Assembly (NCBI GenBank): GCA_044356305.1
Contig: JBIKWM010000026.1
Coordinates: 1-45,350 of the forward strand
Reading direction: 5' to 3'
DNA from: JBIKWM01 sp044356305
GTDB lineage: Bacteria; Bacteroidota; Bacteroidia; UBA10329
DNA: 45,350 nt
The translations under genes and the position numbers were made by a program. Shown piece after piece: positions 15,077 to 21,420 of this stretch. How positions within the stretch are numbered: the first letter of the stretch is position 1; every line of letters starts with the position of its first letter. A model generated the notes under the pieces. That model had not been told where the DNA came from. It ran no database searches and saw nothing but the letters and a program-made list of their open reading frames with translations.

Positions 15077-16384
15077 ATGAAAATACGCTACACCCTGCTG
15101 CTACTTGTCGCCCCGCTGATGGGCATGGCCCAATTCCCAGTGGGCCACCGCACCATAACGTACGTGGATGCCAGCCGCAACAATCGCCAGATAGCCTGCG
15201 AGGTGTATTACCCGGCCACAGCGGCCGGAGACAACCAGCCGGTGGCCACGGGGAGTTTCCCGGTGGTGGCGCTGGGCCACGGATTTCTTATGGCCGTGGG
15301 TGCCTATGCCAACTGGTACAACCATCTGGCCCCGCGCGGCTATATCCTCATACTGCCCACCACCGAGGGCGGACTGCCCCCGAGCCATGGCGACTTTGGG
15401 CAGGACCTGCGCTTTGTGGCCAATGAGATGGTGGCGGCCGGATCGGTGCAAGGAGGGTTCTGGAGCTTTCATGTCTCTGGTCGCATCGGCATCATGGGCC
15501 ACAGCATGGGCGGGGGCGCCACCATACTGGCCGCGGCCAACAACCCCGATGTGGACTGTGTGGTGACCATGGCCGCAGCCGAGACCACCCCCAGCGCACA
15601 GACGGCCGCATCGGGCATCACCGCCCCTACCCTGATGCTGTACGGCACCAGCGACAACGTGACCCCCGAGGCCGACCACGGCCTGCCCATGTTCAACAAC
15701 CTGGGCAGCAGCTGCAGCCAGTATGTGCGGCTGGCCAACGGCAGCCACTGCTTCTTTGCCGACTTCAACTTCACTTGCTCCTTGGGCGAGACCATACCCG
15801 GCAGCCTGAGCCGCGAGGACCAGCACGCCAAGAGCTTCGCGCTGGTGGACCCATGGTTGGACTATTTCCTGAAGGATGATTGCGCGGCCTGGCAGACGCT
15901 GCAAACGGCCGAGAACGGGGGCGTGAGCGGCATCACGGTGACCAACGAGTGCCCCAACCCCACCCCGGTGATCACGGACCAGGGCGGTACGCTGACAAGC
16001 ACTGCCGCACCGCAGTATCAATGGTACCTCGATGGGCAGCCCATACCCAACGCCATAGGACAGACGCATGTGTACACCCAGAGCGGCACCTACCATGTGG
16101 AAGCGACCAACGTGGGCAACTGCCCGTTGGAGAGCAACAGCATTGTGATCAGCATAACAGGCCTCACCGAGGCGCAGACCCAGGGCCCGCGCTATGCTGA
16201 GGGCCGTCTGCTGCTGCCTGCCGCGCACGGCTACCGCAGTCTGAGCATAACCGATGCCGCTGGCCGCACTGTGTACAGCGGCCCTGTGGTGGGCAACATG
16301 ATGGACCTGCCGCTGCCACAGGGCACCTACCTCATACTCCTCGAAAGCTACGAGGACCGCACGGTGCTGAAGGTGGTGAGGTGA
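15077..16384 (+). CDS. Secreted alpha/beta hydrolase with C-terminal T9SS sorting domain
   Basis: The 435-aa protein has a signal peptide (KIRYTLLLLVAPLMGMAQ), a hydrolase domain (~25-280), an Ig-like linker (~290-360) and a C-terminal sorting-type domain (~370-435: SLSITDAAGRTVYSGPVVG then LPQGTYLILLES). The catalytic triad can be placed at Ser143 (GHSMGGG), Asp193 (GTSDNVTP) and His224 (NGSHCFF), with the oxyanion segment VALGHGF at 65-71. This is the lipase/dienelactone-hydrolase type of fold shared with cutinase-like and chlorophyllase-like enzymes. The likely activity is ester hydrolysis on an outside substrate; which ester is unknown. A heptad repeat and a terminator follow the stop codon, indicating a single-gene unit. 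Confidence 0.82.
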   Translation: MKIRYTLLLLVAPLMGMAQFPVGHRTITYVDASRNNRQIACEVYYPATAAGDNQPVATGSFPVVALGHGFLMAVGAYANWYNHLAPRGYILILPTTEGGLPPSHGDFGQDLRFVANEMVAAGSVQGGFWSFHVSGRIGIMGHSMGGGATILAAANNPDVDCVVTMAAAETTPSAQTAASGITAPTLMLYGTSDNVTPEADHGLPMFNNLGSSCSQYVRLANGSHCFFADFNFTCSLGETIPGSLSREDQHAKSFALVDPWLDYFLKDDCAAWQTLQTAENGGVSGITVTNECPNPTPVITDQGGTLTSTAAPQYQWYLDGQPIPNAIGQTHVYTQSGTYHVEATNVGNCPLESNSIVISITGLTEAQTQGPRYAEGRLLLPAAHGYRSLSITDAAGRTVYSGPVVGNMMDLPLPQGTYLILLESYEDRTVLKVVR

Positions 16385-16431
16385 TTGTGGATTGCTGATT
16401 GTTGATTGCTGTTCGGTGATTGGTGATTGAG
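16383..16431. repeat. Degenerate 7-bp tandem repeat (GATTGNT type), seven units
   Basis: Units of seven begin at 16383: gattgtg, gattgct, gattgtt, gattgct, gttcggt, gattggt, gattgag. They begin within the hydrolase stop codon and run to just before its terminator. A related array lies at 19990-20068. Confidence 0.75.
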
Positions 16432-16435
16432 AAGG

Positions 16436-16464
16436 CCCTGCCACGAAGTGGGGTTTTTTCTTTT
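16436..16464 (+). terminator. Intrinsic terminator after the hydrolase gene
   Basis: CCAC-GAA-GTGG, with flanking C and G runs that can lengthen the stem, is followed by TTTTTTCTTTT. This is a plausible Rho-independent terminator for the upstream plus-strand gene. Confidence 0.55.
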
Positions 16465-16502
16465 GAGGGAACTTTCAGGAGGCTGAGGGGAAAGCCGGAA
16501 GG

Positions 16503-16580
16503 GGCGTTTAAAGACCGCCCAAGTGACCCCCTGCGGAACACTTGAGCGTTTGTGCGAGCGACCCTCGCGCCTACGGGAGT
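16503..16580 (+). repeat. Dispersed repeat, copy A
   Basis: This segment shares tgcggaacact (16532-16542) and a preceding ccaagtga-like stretch with copy B at 17541-17595. After that 11-mer, copy A carries about 23 extra bases before both copies agree again at cgcgcc..cggg.gtg. The two copies are in the same orientation and bracket three small genes. Confidence 0.6.
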
Positions 16581-16597
16581 GTGAAATAAAAAAGGAC

Positions 16598-16605
16598 TAT
16601 TTTCG
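16598..16605 (+). promoter_or_regulatory. -10 box TATTTTCG before the 74-aa gene
   Basis: TATTTTCG fits TAnnTTTG with one change and ends 17 nt before the ATG at 16623. No convincing -33 element is visible. Confidence 0.4.
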
Positions 16606-16622
16606 CTTAAATTTCTAAAGCC

Positions 16623-16847
16623 ATGCAAATCACGTCCATTGAGTTATTCGAGCCCCTTAAACCTAAACTTGGTGAGAAGGAGGCCAAGTCTCTGGTAATG
16701 TTCGTTGAAGAGAAGGCGGAAGAGAGAATAGCGCAAAAAAAAGATGTGTTCCTGACCAAGGATGACAAAGTTGACCTCATCAAGTGGATGGTCGGTTTTT
16801 GGATCGCACAGATGGCAGCTATCATAGGCCTGTATATCAGAGGTTAG
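16623..16847 (+). CDS. Small coiled-coil protein with C-terminal membrane helix
   Basis: This 74-aa protein begins MQITSIELFEPLKPKLGEKE, continues with a charged helical stretch likely to form a coiled coil (AKSLVMFVEEKAEERIAQKK, then DVFLTKDDKVDLIKW) and ends with a hydrophobic segment (MVGFWIAQMAAIIGLYIRG). This is the layout of a family of small Bacteroidota proteins resembling DUF1640/Bdr-type proteins, whose longer members have more heptads between the head and the membrane anchor; this copy is short. No enzymatic motif is present and function is unknown. It has its own -10 box and lies between the two copies of the dispersed repeat together with a toxin-antitoxin pair. Confidence 0.7.
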   Translation: MQITSIELFEPLKPKLGEKEAKSLVMFVEEKAEERIAQKKDVFLTKDDKVDLIKWMVGFWIAQMAAIIGLYIRG

Positions 16848-16976
16848 GTATGCCGCACTCCTAAGAGTACAACCCGGTTGCTAAGTCGCGCGGGGGGCAG
16901 CGTATTCTATTGGGCCTGAGAAGGGCTGCACCACCGATTGGCGGGCTGCGTTAGCTATGTACCAAAGGCAAAAAAC

Positions 16977-17174
16977 ATGGAAACTATAGTGGTAAGTGGA
17001 GATAACAAGTCGAGCATGAAATTACTTCTTGCATTGGCCGCCAAGCTTGGCCTGACCGGTAGAAGTGTTACGGGAGCCGAGGCCGAGGACCTGAACTTGG
17101 CATTAATGGTAAAAGCCGGCATGAAGGGCGAAGACGTGAGCAGGGAAGAAGTAATGAAGGCCATAGGTAAATGA
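16977..17174 (+). CDS. Antitoxin-like protein upstream of a broken RelE-type toxin
   Basis: The 65-aa protein reads METIVVSGDNKSSMKLLLAL then AAKLGLTGRSVTGAEAEDLN, and ends EEVMKAIGK. The small size, a short beta-strand start followed by helices, and the ATGA overlap with a RelE-like gene suggest an antitoxin. I recall similar proteins in Bacteroidota toxin-antitoxin pairs but cannot name the family. It appears intact. An earlier in-frame start at 16938 would add 13 residues but contains no family-like sequence, so the ATG at 16977 is preferred. Confidence 0.62.
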   Translation: METIVVSGDNKSSMKLLLALAAKLGLTGRSVTGAEAEDLNLALMVKAGMKGEDVSREEVMKAIGK

Positions 17175-17435
17175 GAACGGCCTTCAAGGCTTCATTCCTG
17201 AGATCTGTCCGCAAGATCAGAGATGAACGCGTGAAGGATCGGATTGCAGCATGTATCGGTCAGGTGGAGACCGTCAAGACTCTCTGAAATTCACAAACTG
17301 AAAAAATTGCACGGATTCACGGATGTTTATCGCATCCGGATCGGGAACTATCGGATAGGTATTGAGGTAGCGGACGATGTGGTGTATTTCGCTGCCTTCG
17401 CCCATAGAAAGGATATTTACGGGGAGTTTCCCTGA
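17171..17435 (+). pseudogene. RelE/ParE-type toxin interrupted by a frameshift
   Basis: The gene starts at an ATG overlapping the antitoxin stop and reads MRTAFKASFLRSVRKIRDER through QVETVKTL before a TGA at 17284. The continuation in another frame is SEIHKLKKLHGFTDVYRIRI, then GNYRIGIEVADDVVYFAAFA and HRKDIYGEFP. Joined, these give one complete RelE-like toxin of about 88 residues with the usual GFTDVYRIRIGNYR core and the HRKDIY end. The shift lies at a short CT tract (ctctct near 17279-17284); one more CT would restore the frame. This may be a true inactivation, a sequencing error, or a switchable state. Confidence 0.7.
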
Positions 17436-17540
17436 TGCCAACAAAACAGAATTGAATAAGTGATTCCGCAGGGCAATTGAGCGGGGGCGCTGCAATTGCC
17501 TCGGATCCGAGAAAGGACTTTTAGCCCACGGGCACAAACC

Positions 17541-17595
17541 GCTCCTTTAATAACGCCAAAGTGATCCTGCGGAACACTCGCGCCAGCGGGGGTGT
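17541..17595 (+). repeat. Dispersed repeat, copy B, joined to the 21-bp array
   Basis: This copy contains gccaaagtga, then tgcggaacact (17568-17578) and cgcgccagcgggggtg, matching copy A at 16503-16580 apart from a 23-base gap. It runs directly into the 21-bp array at 17596, whereas copy A has no array. Confidence 0.6.
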
Positions 17596-17763
17596 CCGTG
17601 AACCATCCACGGATGTCCGTGGGCCATCCACGGGGGCCCGTGAACCATCCACGGGTGTCCGTGAACCATCCACGGGTGTCCGTGAACCATCCACGGGGGC
17701 CCGTGAACCATCCACGGGTGTCCGTGAACCATCCACGGGTGTCCGTGGGCCATCCACGGGTGC
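17596..17763. repeat. 21-bp tandem array 2, eight units, each a CCGTG-7-CACGG dyad
   Basis: CCGTG begins at 17596, 17617, 17638, 17659, 17680, 17701, 17722 and 17743, exactly 21 bp apart. Each unit is CCGTG, a 7-base loop (aaccatc or ggccatc), CACGG and a 4-base linker (mostly gtgt or gggc). Every unit can fold as a 5-bp hairpin, and the linkers can also pair the CACGG of one unit with the CCGTG of the next. The array is open in every frame shown by its period and encodes VREPSTG-type heptapeptides on plus, but it is probably non-coding. It lies between the broken toxin and the end of the sigma-54 regulator gene. Confidence 0.92.
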
Positions 17764-17823
17764 CCGAGTATCATTCAGGGAAGTCCCTGAGTCTATCAGG
17801 AATCAGATCTTAGGTGCGGAGTA

Positions 17824-18987
17824 CTACCCCCTCGGTAGCACGTAGGTCTGTACGTCCTTGAGGTTGATGGGGGTGCTGCCGAGGATGATGAGGCGCTCGA
17901 TGACGTTGCGCAGCTCGCGGATGTTGCCGGTCCAGTCGTGGGCCTGGAGGGCCTTGACGGCCTCGGGGGCCATGGTGCGGGGGCGCTGGCCCTGCTCCTG
18001 GCTCACGAGTTTGAGAAAGTGGTCGATGAGGAGCGGGATGTCGTCCCTACGGTCGTTGAGGGCGGGCACGTGGATGAGGATGACCCCGAGGCGGTGGTAG
18101 AGGTCTTCGCGGAAGTGGCCTGCGGCTATCTCTTTGCGCAGGTCCTTGTTGGTGGCGGCCAGCACGCGCACATCCACCTGTATGTCCTTCTCCCCTCCTA
18201 CGCGGGTGATGCGGTTCTCTTGCAGGGCGCGGAGCACCTTGGCCTGCGCGGATAGGCTCATGTCGCCCACCTCATCGAGGAACAGGGTGCCGCCATGGGC
18301 GCTCTCGAAGCTGCCCTTCTTTTGCTTGATGGCGGAGGTGAAGGCGCCTTTCTCGTGGCCGAAGAGTTCGCTCTCTATCAGCTCGGAGGGGATGGCCGCG
18401 CAGTTGACCTCGATCAGGGGCCCCTCGGCCCGCTGGCTCTGGGCGTGCAGGGCGCGGGCCACCAGCTCTTTGCCGGTGCCGTTGGGGCCGGTGATGAGCA
18501 CGCGGGCATCGGTAGGGGCCACCTTACCTATCATCTCCTTCACCAGTTTTATAGGGGCACTCTCGCCCACCATCTCAGTGCGCTGGGCCACCTTCTTTTT
18601 GAGCACCACGGTCTGGGCCACGAGGTTGCCCCGGTCGAGTGCGTTGCGCACCGACACGAGGAGGCGGTTGAGGTCCAACGGTTTGGCGATGTAGTCGTAG
18701 GCGCCCTTCTTGAGCATGGACACGGCCGTGTCGATGGTGCCGTGGCCCGAGATCATGACCACGGGGGTCTCGGGGGCCAGGACAAGGATGCGGTCGAGCA
18801 CTTCATCGCCATCGAGCTTGGGCATCTTGATGTCGCACAGGATGACATCGTACTGGCCGCCCTTGATCTTCACCACGCCCTCCATGCCGTCAGCGGCCTC
18901 GTCCACCTCGTACTTCTCGTATTCGAGTATCTCGCGTATGGCGCTGCGTATGGCGCGCTCGTCATCAATTATGAGTATGCGGGGCAT
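17824..18987 (-). CDS. Sigma-54-type response regulator without a C-terminal HTH
   Basis: This 387-aa protein has a receiver domain (~1-120, phosphoacceptor Asp52 in CDIKMP, acidic pair at 8-9) and an AAA+ sigma-54 interaction domain (~140-375). Walker A is GPNGTGKE (167-174) and Walker B is GGTLFLDEVGD. The sigma-54-contacting loop reads GAFTSA (214-219) instead of the consensus GAFTGA. The R-finger region FREDLYHRLGV is present. The protein ends at NLKDVQTYVLPRG soon after the AAA+ lid, so the Fis-type DNA-binding helix-turn-helix of NtrC is missing. I recall HTH-less homologues being common in Bacteroidota. No sensor kinase gene is adjacent. Confidence 0.9.
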   Translation of the reverse strand: MPRILIIDDERAIRSAIREILEYEKYEVDEAADGMEGVVKIKGGQYDVILCDIKMPKLDGDEVLDRILVLAPETPVVMISGHGTIDTAVSMLKKGAYDYIAKPLDLNRLLVSVRNALDRGNLVAQTVVLKKKVAQRTEMVGESAPIKLVKEMIGKVAPTDARVLITGPNGTGKELVARALHAQSQRAEGPLIEVNCAAIPSELIESELFGHEKGAFTSAIKQKKGSFESAHGGTLFLDEVGDMSLSAQAKVLRALQENRITRVGGEKDIQVDVRVLAATNKDLRKEIAAGHFREDLYHRLGVILIHVPALNDRRDDIPLLIDHFLKLVSQEQGQRPRTMAPEAVKALQAHDWTGNIRELRNVIERLIILGSTPINLKDVQTYVLPRG

Positions 18988-18999
18988 GTGGGGGTATCA

Positions 19000-19048
19000 A
19001 TTAGGAATTACCAATTAGGAATGAGGGATTGAGAATTGGGAGTTGCGA
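19000..19048. repeat. Degenerate 7-bp tandem repeat (ATTAGGA type), seven units
   Basis: Units of seven: attagga, attacca, attagga, atgaggg, attgaga, attggga, gttgcga. They nearly fill the 70-bp spacer between the regulator start and the ppx/gppA stop. Confidence 0.7.
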
Positions 19049-19057
19049 AGAAAGGCG

Positions 19058-19987
19058 TTACACCGTACCTCGGATGATACGCTGCAATACACCCTCCTTC
19101 AGGGCGTAGGTGCTGAGGATGAGCTTGGGCAGGGCGGCCTCGGCAAGGATCCACTGCACCATGAGCGATGCGAGGTGGATGGTGTCCACACGCATCTCCA
19201 CCAGGCCTTTGATGGCCCTGCGCTCGGCACTGCCCGATGTGACCAGCGCACGGTGCAGGTTCTGCAGGTCGTTGATGTCTATCTCTTCGCTGATCACCTC
19301 TTTCGATGATTTGTCGAGGCCGTACGAGGCCCAGATCATCTCGGCAAAGCTGTCGAACGAGCCGCTGGAACCGATGAGGGCGCTAACCCCGAACTCGCGG
19401 CACTTGTCGGCCACCTGCGTTATCTCGCCATCGAGGCGTTGATTGAACCGGATGATGTCCTTGGCCGTGAGGGGGTCGCTGGGCTGCAGCCATTCCAACA
19501 GGCGCGATATGCCCAGGTCGTAGCTGCGTTTCCAGCAAATGCCGGTGCTGTCGGCAATGATGAACTCGGTGCTGCCACCCCCGATGTCCATGATGAGCGA
19601 AGGTTCAAGGAATCCGCCCATGGCCAGTTCCACCCCTTCGAAGATGAGCTGGGCCTCCTCATCGCCACTGATGATGCGCACCTCCAGGCCCAATTCGTGC
19701 CTGATGCGCTCTACGAATTCATATCCGTTGCTGGCGCTGCGCACGGCCGATGTGGCAAAGGCCAGGGTGCGCTGGCATCGGTACTGCGCTATGGTGCGCA
19801 TGTGCTGGGCCAGGGCATCCATGCCGCGCTGGGCGGCATCATCGCGTATCACCCCGTCCATCAGGCCGCCCTGCCCCAGCTTCACCGCAAACTTTTCGTT
19901 GAACACGGTCTCGTAGGCAAAACCGTCCACATCCACAATGAGCAGGTTGAAGGTGTTGGTGCCCAGGTCTATGATGGCTGTGCGCAT
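19058..19987 (-). CDS. ppx: Exopolyphosphatase / GppA-family phosphatase
   Basis: The 309-aa protein belongs to the Ppx/GppA branch of the actin-like ATPase fold, which removes phosphate from polyphosphate ends or from pppGpp. It opens with the phosphate-binding loop IIDLGTNTFNLLIVD (~4-18). It has RTLAFATSAVRSASNGYEF and a second phosphate loop SLIMDIGGGSTEFIIAD (~142-158), followed by SYDLGISRLLE. It is the short, single-module form (about 300 aa) without the C-terminal HD-like domain of E. coli Ppx, so Ppx and GppA activity cannot be separated by sequence. The spacer immediately upstream of the start codon is a heptad repeat array that would form part of any leader. Confidence 0.88.
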   Translation of the reverse strand: MRTAIIDLGTNTFNLLIVDVDGFAYETVFNEKFAVKLGQGGLMDGVIRDDAAQRGMDALAQHMRTIAQYRCQRTLAFATSAVRSASNGYEFVERIRHELGLEVRIISGDEEAQLIFEGVELAMGGFLEPSLIMDIGGGSTEFIIADSTGICWKRSYDLGISRLLEWLQPSDPLTAKDIIRFNQRLDGEITQVADKCREFGVSALIGSSGSFDSFAEMIWASYGLDKSSKEVISEEIDINDLQNLHRALVTSGSAERRAIKGLVEMRVDTIHLASLMVQWILAEAALPKLILSTYALKEGVLQRIIRGTV

Positions 19988-19989
19988 TT

Positions 19990-20068
19990 GATTGCCGATT
20001 GTTGATGGATGATTGTTGATTGCTGATTGCTGATTGCTGATTGCTGATATCCTGATCCGCTGATTGCC
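19990..20068. repeat. Degenerate 7-bp tandem repeat (GATTGCT type), about ten units
   Basis: Beginning 3 bp before the ppx start codon, units are gattgcc, gattgtt, gatggat, gattgtt, then four copies of gattgct (20018-20045), then two 8-bp units and a final gattgcc. Most units are seven bases. The motif is related to the array at 16383. Confidence 0.82.
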
Positions 20069-20120
20069 TTATAGGTGAACGGTCTATCCGTCCACTTGGT
20101 AGGGGCGGGCAAAGTAAACC

Positions 20121-20183
20121 CCGGTCGCACCACGCCTAAGCCACATGCTATGAAGGATGTTGAATGATGCTTGTGGCGACCGG
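20121..20183. repeat. Inverted repeat CCGGTCGC / GCGACCGG in the ppx-queA spacer
   Basis: Perfect 8-bp arms lie at 20121-20128 and 20176-20183, 47 bp apart. The 330-bp ppx-queA spacer otherwise holds the heptad array and the queA promoter. I see no tRNA or small gene in it. Confidence 0.35.
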
Positions 20184-20236
20184 AGGCCCTAAAACCGCGC
20201 TATCCGCTAGCCGATTCCGACACTGTAAATCAGTGC

Positions 20237-20268
20237 TTGACAACCCCCCCTCGCTTTACTTACATTCG
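20237..20268 (+). promoter_or_regulatory. queA promoter: TTGACA, 18-bp spacer, TACATTCG
   Basis: TTGACA (20237-20242) and TACATTCG (20261-20268) are 18 bp apart, which fits the Bacteroidota -33/-7 arrangement. It lies 51 nt before the queA ATG and is the clearest two-part promoter in the window. Confidence 0.65.
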
Positions 20269-20319
20269 CGGCCCCTTAAGGCAGGCTGCCCGTGGGCAGG
20301 GCCTAACCTATCAAACAGC

Positions 20320-21369
20320 ATGAAACTAAGCGCATTCAACTTCGACCTCCCAAAGGAACTGATAGCCCAGTACCCGGCCCCCAACCGCGAGGACAGCCGA
20401 ATGATGGTGATCAACCGAAAGGAAAAGACCATCGAGCACAAGATATTCCGCGATCTGGTCGATTATTTTGATGAGGGCGATGTGCTGATCCTGAACAACA
20501 CACGCGTGTTTCCCGCCCGCCTGATGGGCCAGAAGGAGAAGACCGAGGCGAACATTGAGGTGTTCATGCTGCGCGAGCTGAACCATGACAGCCTGTTATG
20601 GGATGTGCTAGTTGATCCGGCCCGCAAGATCCGCATCGGCAACAAGCTCTATTTCGGGCCCAACGATGATCTGGTGGCTGAGGTGATTGACAACACCACC
20701 TCACGTGGGCGCACCCTCCGCTTCCTATACGATGGCAGCCACGAGTCGTTCAAGGAGAAGATTTTCGGCATGGGCGAGACCCCGCTGCCCAAGTACATCA
20801 AACGCGATGTGGAACCTGAGGACGAAGAGCGCTATCAGACAGTATATGCCAAGGTAGAGGGCGCTGTGGCGGCACCTACCTCGGGCCTGCACTTCAGCAA
20901 GCAACTGCTCAAGCGCCTGGAGATAAAAGGTGTCGATTTTGCCGAGATCACCTTGCACGTGGGGCTCGGTTCGTTCCGCATCGTAGAGGTGGAGGACCTT
21001 ACCAAACATAAGATGGACAGCGAGCAGCTGATCATAGAGCAGGAGGCCTGCCGCATTGTCAACAATGCCAAGGATCAGAAGAAGCGTATCTGCGCTGTAG
21101 GCACCTCGGTGCTGCGCGGCATAGAGTCGAGCATGGGCACCAAGGGCCACATCAAGCCTTTTGACAGCTGGACCAACAAATTCATGTTCCCGCCTTACGA
21201 CTTCACCGTGGCCGACAGCATGATCACCAACTTCCACATGCCTCAGAGCACCCTGCTCATGACCGTGTCAGCCTTTGCCGGGCACGAACTGCTGATGGAA
21301 GCCTACCATCAGGCCATCAAGGAGAAATACCGTTTCTTCTCGTATGGCGATGCAATGCTGATCCTTTGA
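20320..21369 (+). CDS. queA: S-adenosylmethionine:tRNA ribosyltransferase-isomerase QueA
   Basis: QueA transfers and isomerises the ribosyl part of S-adenosylmethionine to make epoxyqueuosine in tRNA anticodons. The 349-aa protein begins MKLSAFNFDLPKELIAQYPA, a textbook QueA N-terminus, and contains LILNNTRVFPARL, GETPLPKYIKRD, YQTVYAKVEGAVAAPTSGLHF and HVGLGSFRIVEVE, the family's most conserved blocks. It ends SYGDAMLIL. The frame is open upstream to 20164, but that part is unlike any QueA and contains the promoter, so ATG 20320 is chosen. It is a single-gene unit with a strong terminator behind it. Confidence 0.96.
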   Translation: MKLSAFNFDLPKELIAQYPAPNREDSRMMVINRKEKTIEHKIFRDLVDYFDEGDVLILNNTRVFPARLMGQKEKTEANIEVFMLRELNHDSLLWDVLVDPARKIRIGNKLYFGPNDDLVAEVIDNTTSRGRTLRFLYDGSHESFKEKIFGMGETPLPKYIKRDVEPEDEERYQTVYAKVEGAVAAPTSGLHFSKQLLKRLEIKGVDFAEITLHVGLGSFRIVEVEDLTKHKMDSEQLIIEQEACRIVNNAKDQKKRICAVGTSVLRGIESSMGTKGHIKPFDSWTNKFMFPPYDFTVADSMITNFHMPQSTLLMTVSAFAGHELLMEAYHQAIKEKYRFFSYGDAMLIL

Positions 21370-21390
21370 TCAGTCAACTTGAGAGAAAAG

Positions 21391-21420
21391 AAAGGCCTGC
21401 CGTACCGGTAGGCCTTTTTT
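21391..21420. terminator. Bidirectional intrinsic terminator between queA and comB
   Basis: aaaggcctgccg-tac-cggtaggcctttttt forms a stem of about 12 pairs with one G-U, followed by a T run on plus and a T-rich stretch on minus. It serves the convergent genes queA and comB and touches the comB stop codon. Confidence 0.85.

Noticed and set aside
16436..16464. The hairpin as part of the dispersed repeat rather than a terminator
   Set aside because: It is not found at copy B and has a good T tract directly after the stem, so a terminator is the simpler reading.
16843..16958. Possible integron attC-like site (GTTAGGT at 16843 and GTTAGCT at 16950) between small genes
   Set aside because: GTTAGCT does not fit the GTTRRRY core, no matching RYYYAAC partner with the right spacing was found, and there is no integrase in the window.
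17561..17845. Plus-strand frame through the 21-bp array encoding VREPSTG heptapeptides, and minus-strand frames with HPWMVHG or DGSRTPV repeats
   Set aside because: A 21-bp unit without stops keeps several frames open on both strands at once. The ends of the frames run into unrelated sequence and no signal peptide or domain is present, so the array is better read as non-coding.
20160..20235. Possible tRNA fragment on the minus strand (a TTTTAGG anticodon-loop-like stretch)
   Set aside because: No acceptor stem or T-loop sequence could be paired; the resemblance is to a few bases only.
20164..20319. N-terminal extension of QueA from an upstream ATG
   Set aside because: The extension contains the TTGACA/TACATTCG promoter and is unlike any QueA, while ATG 20320 gives the standard N-terminus.
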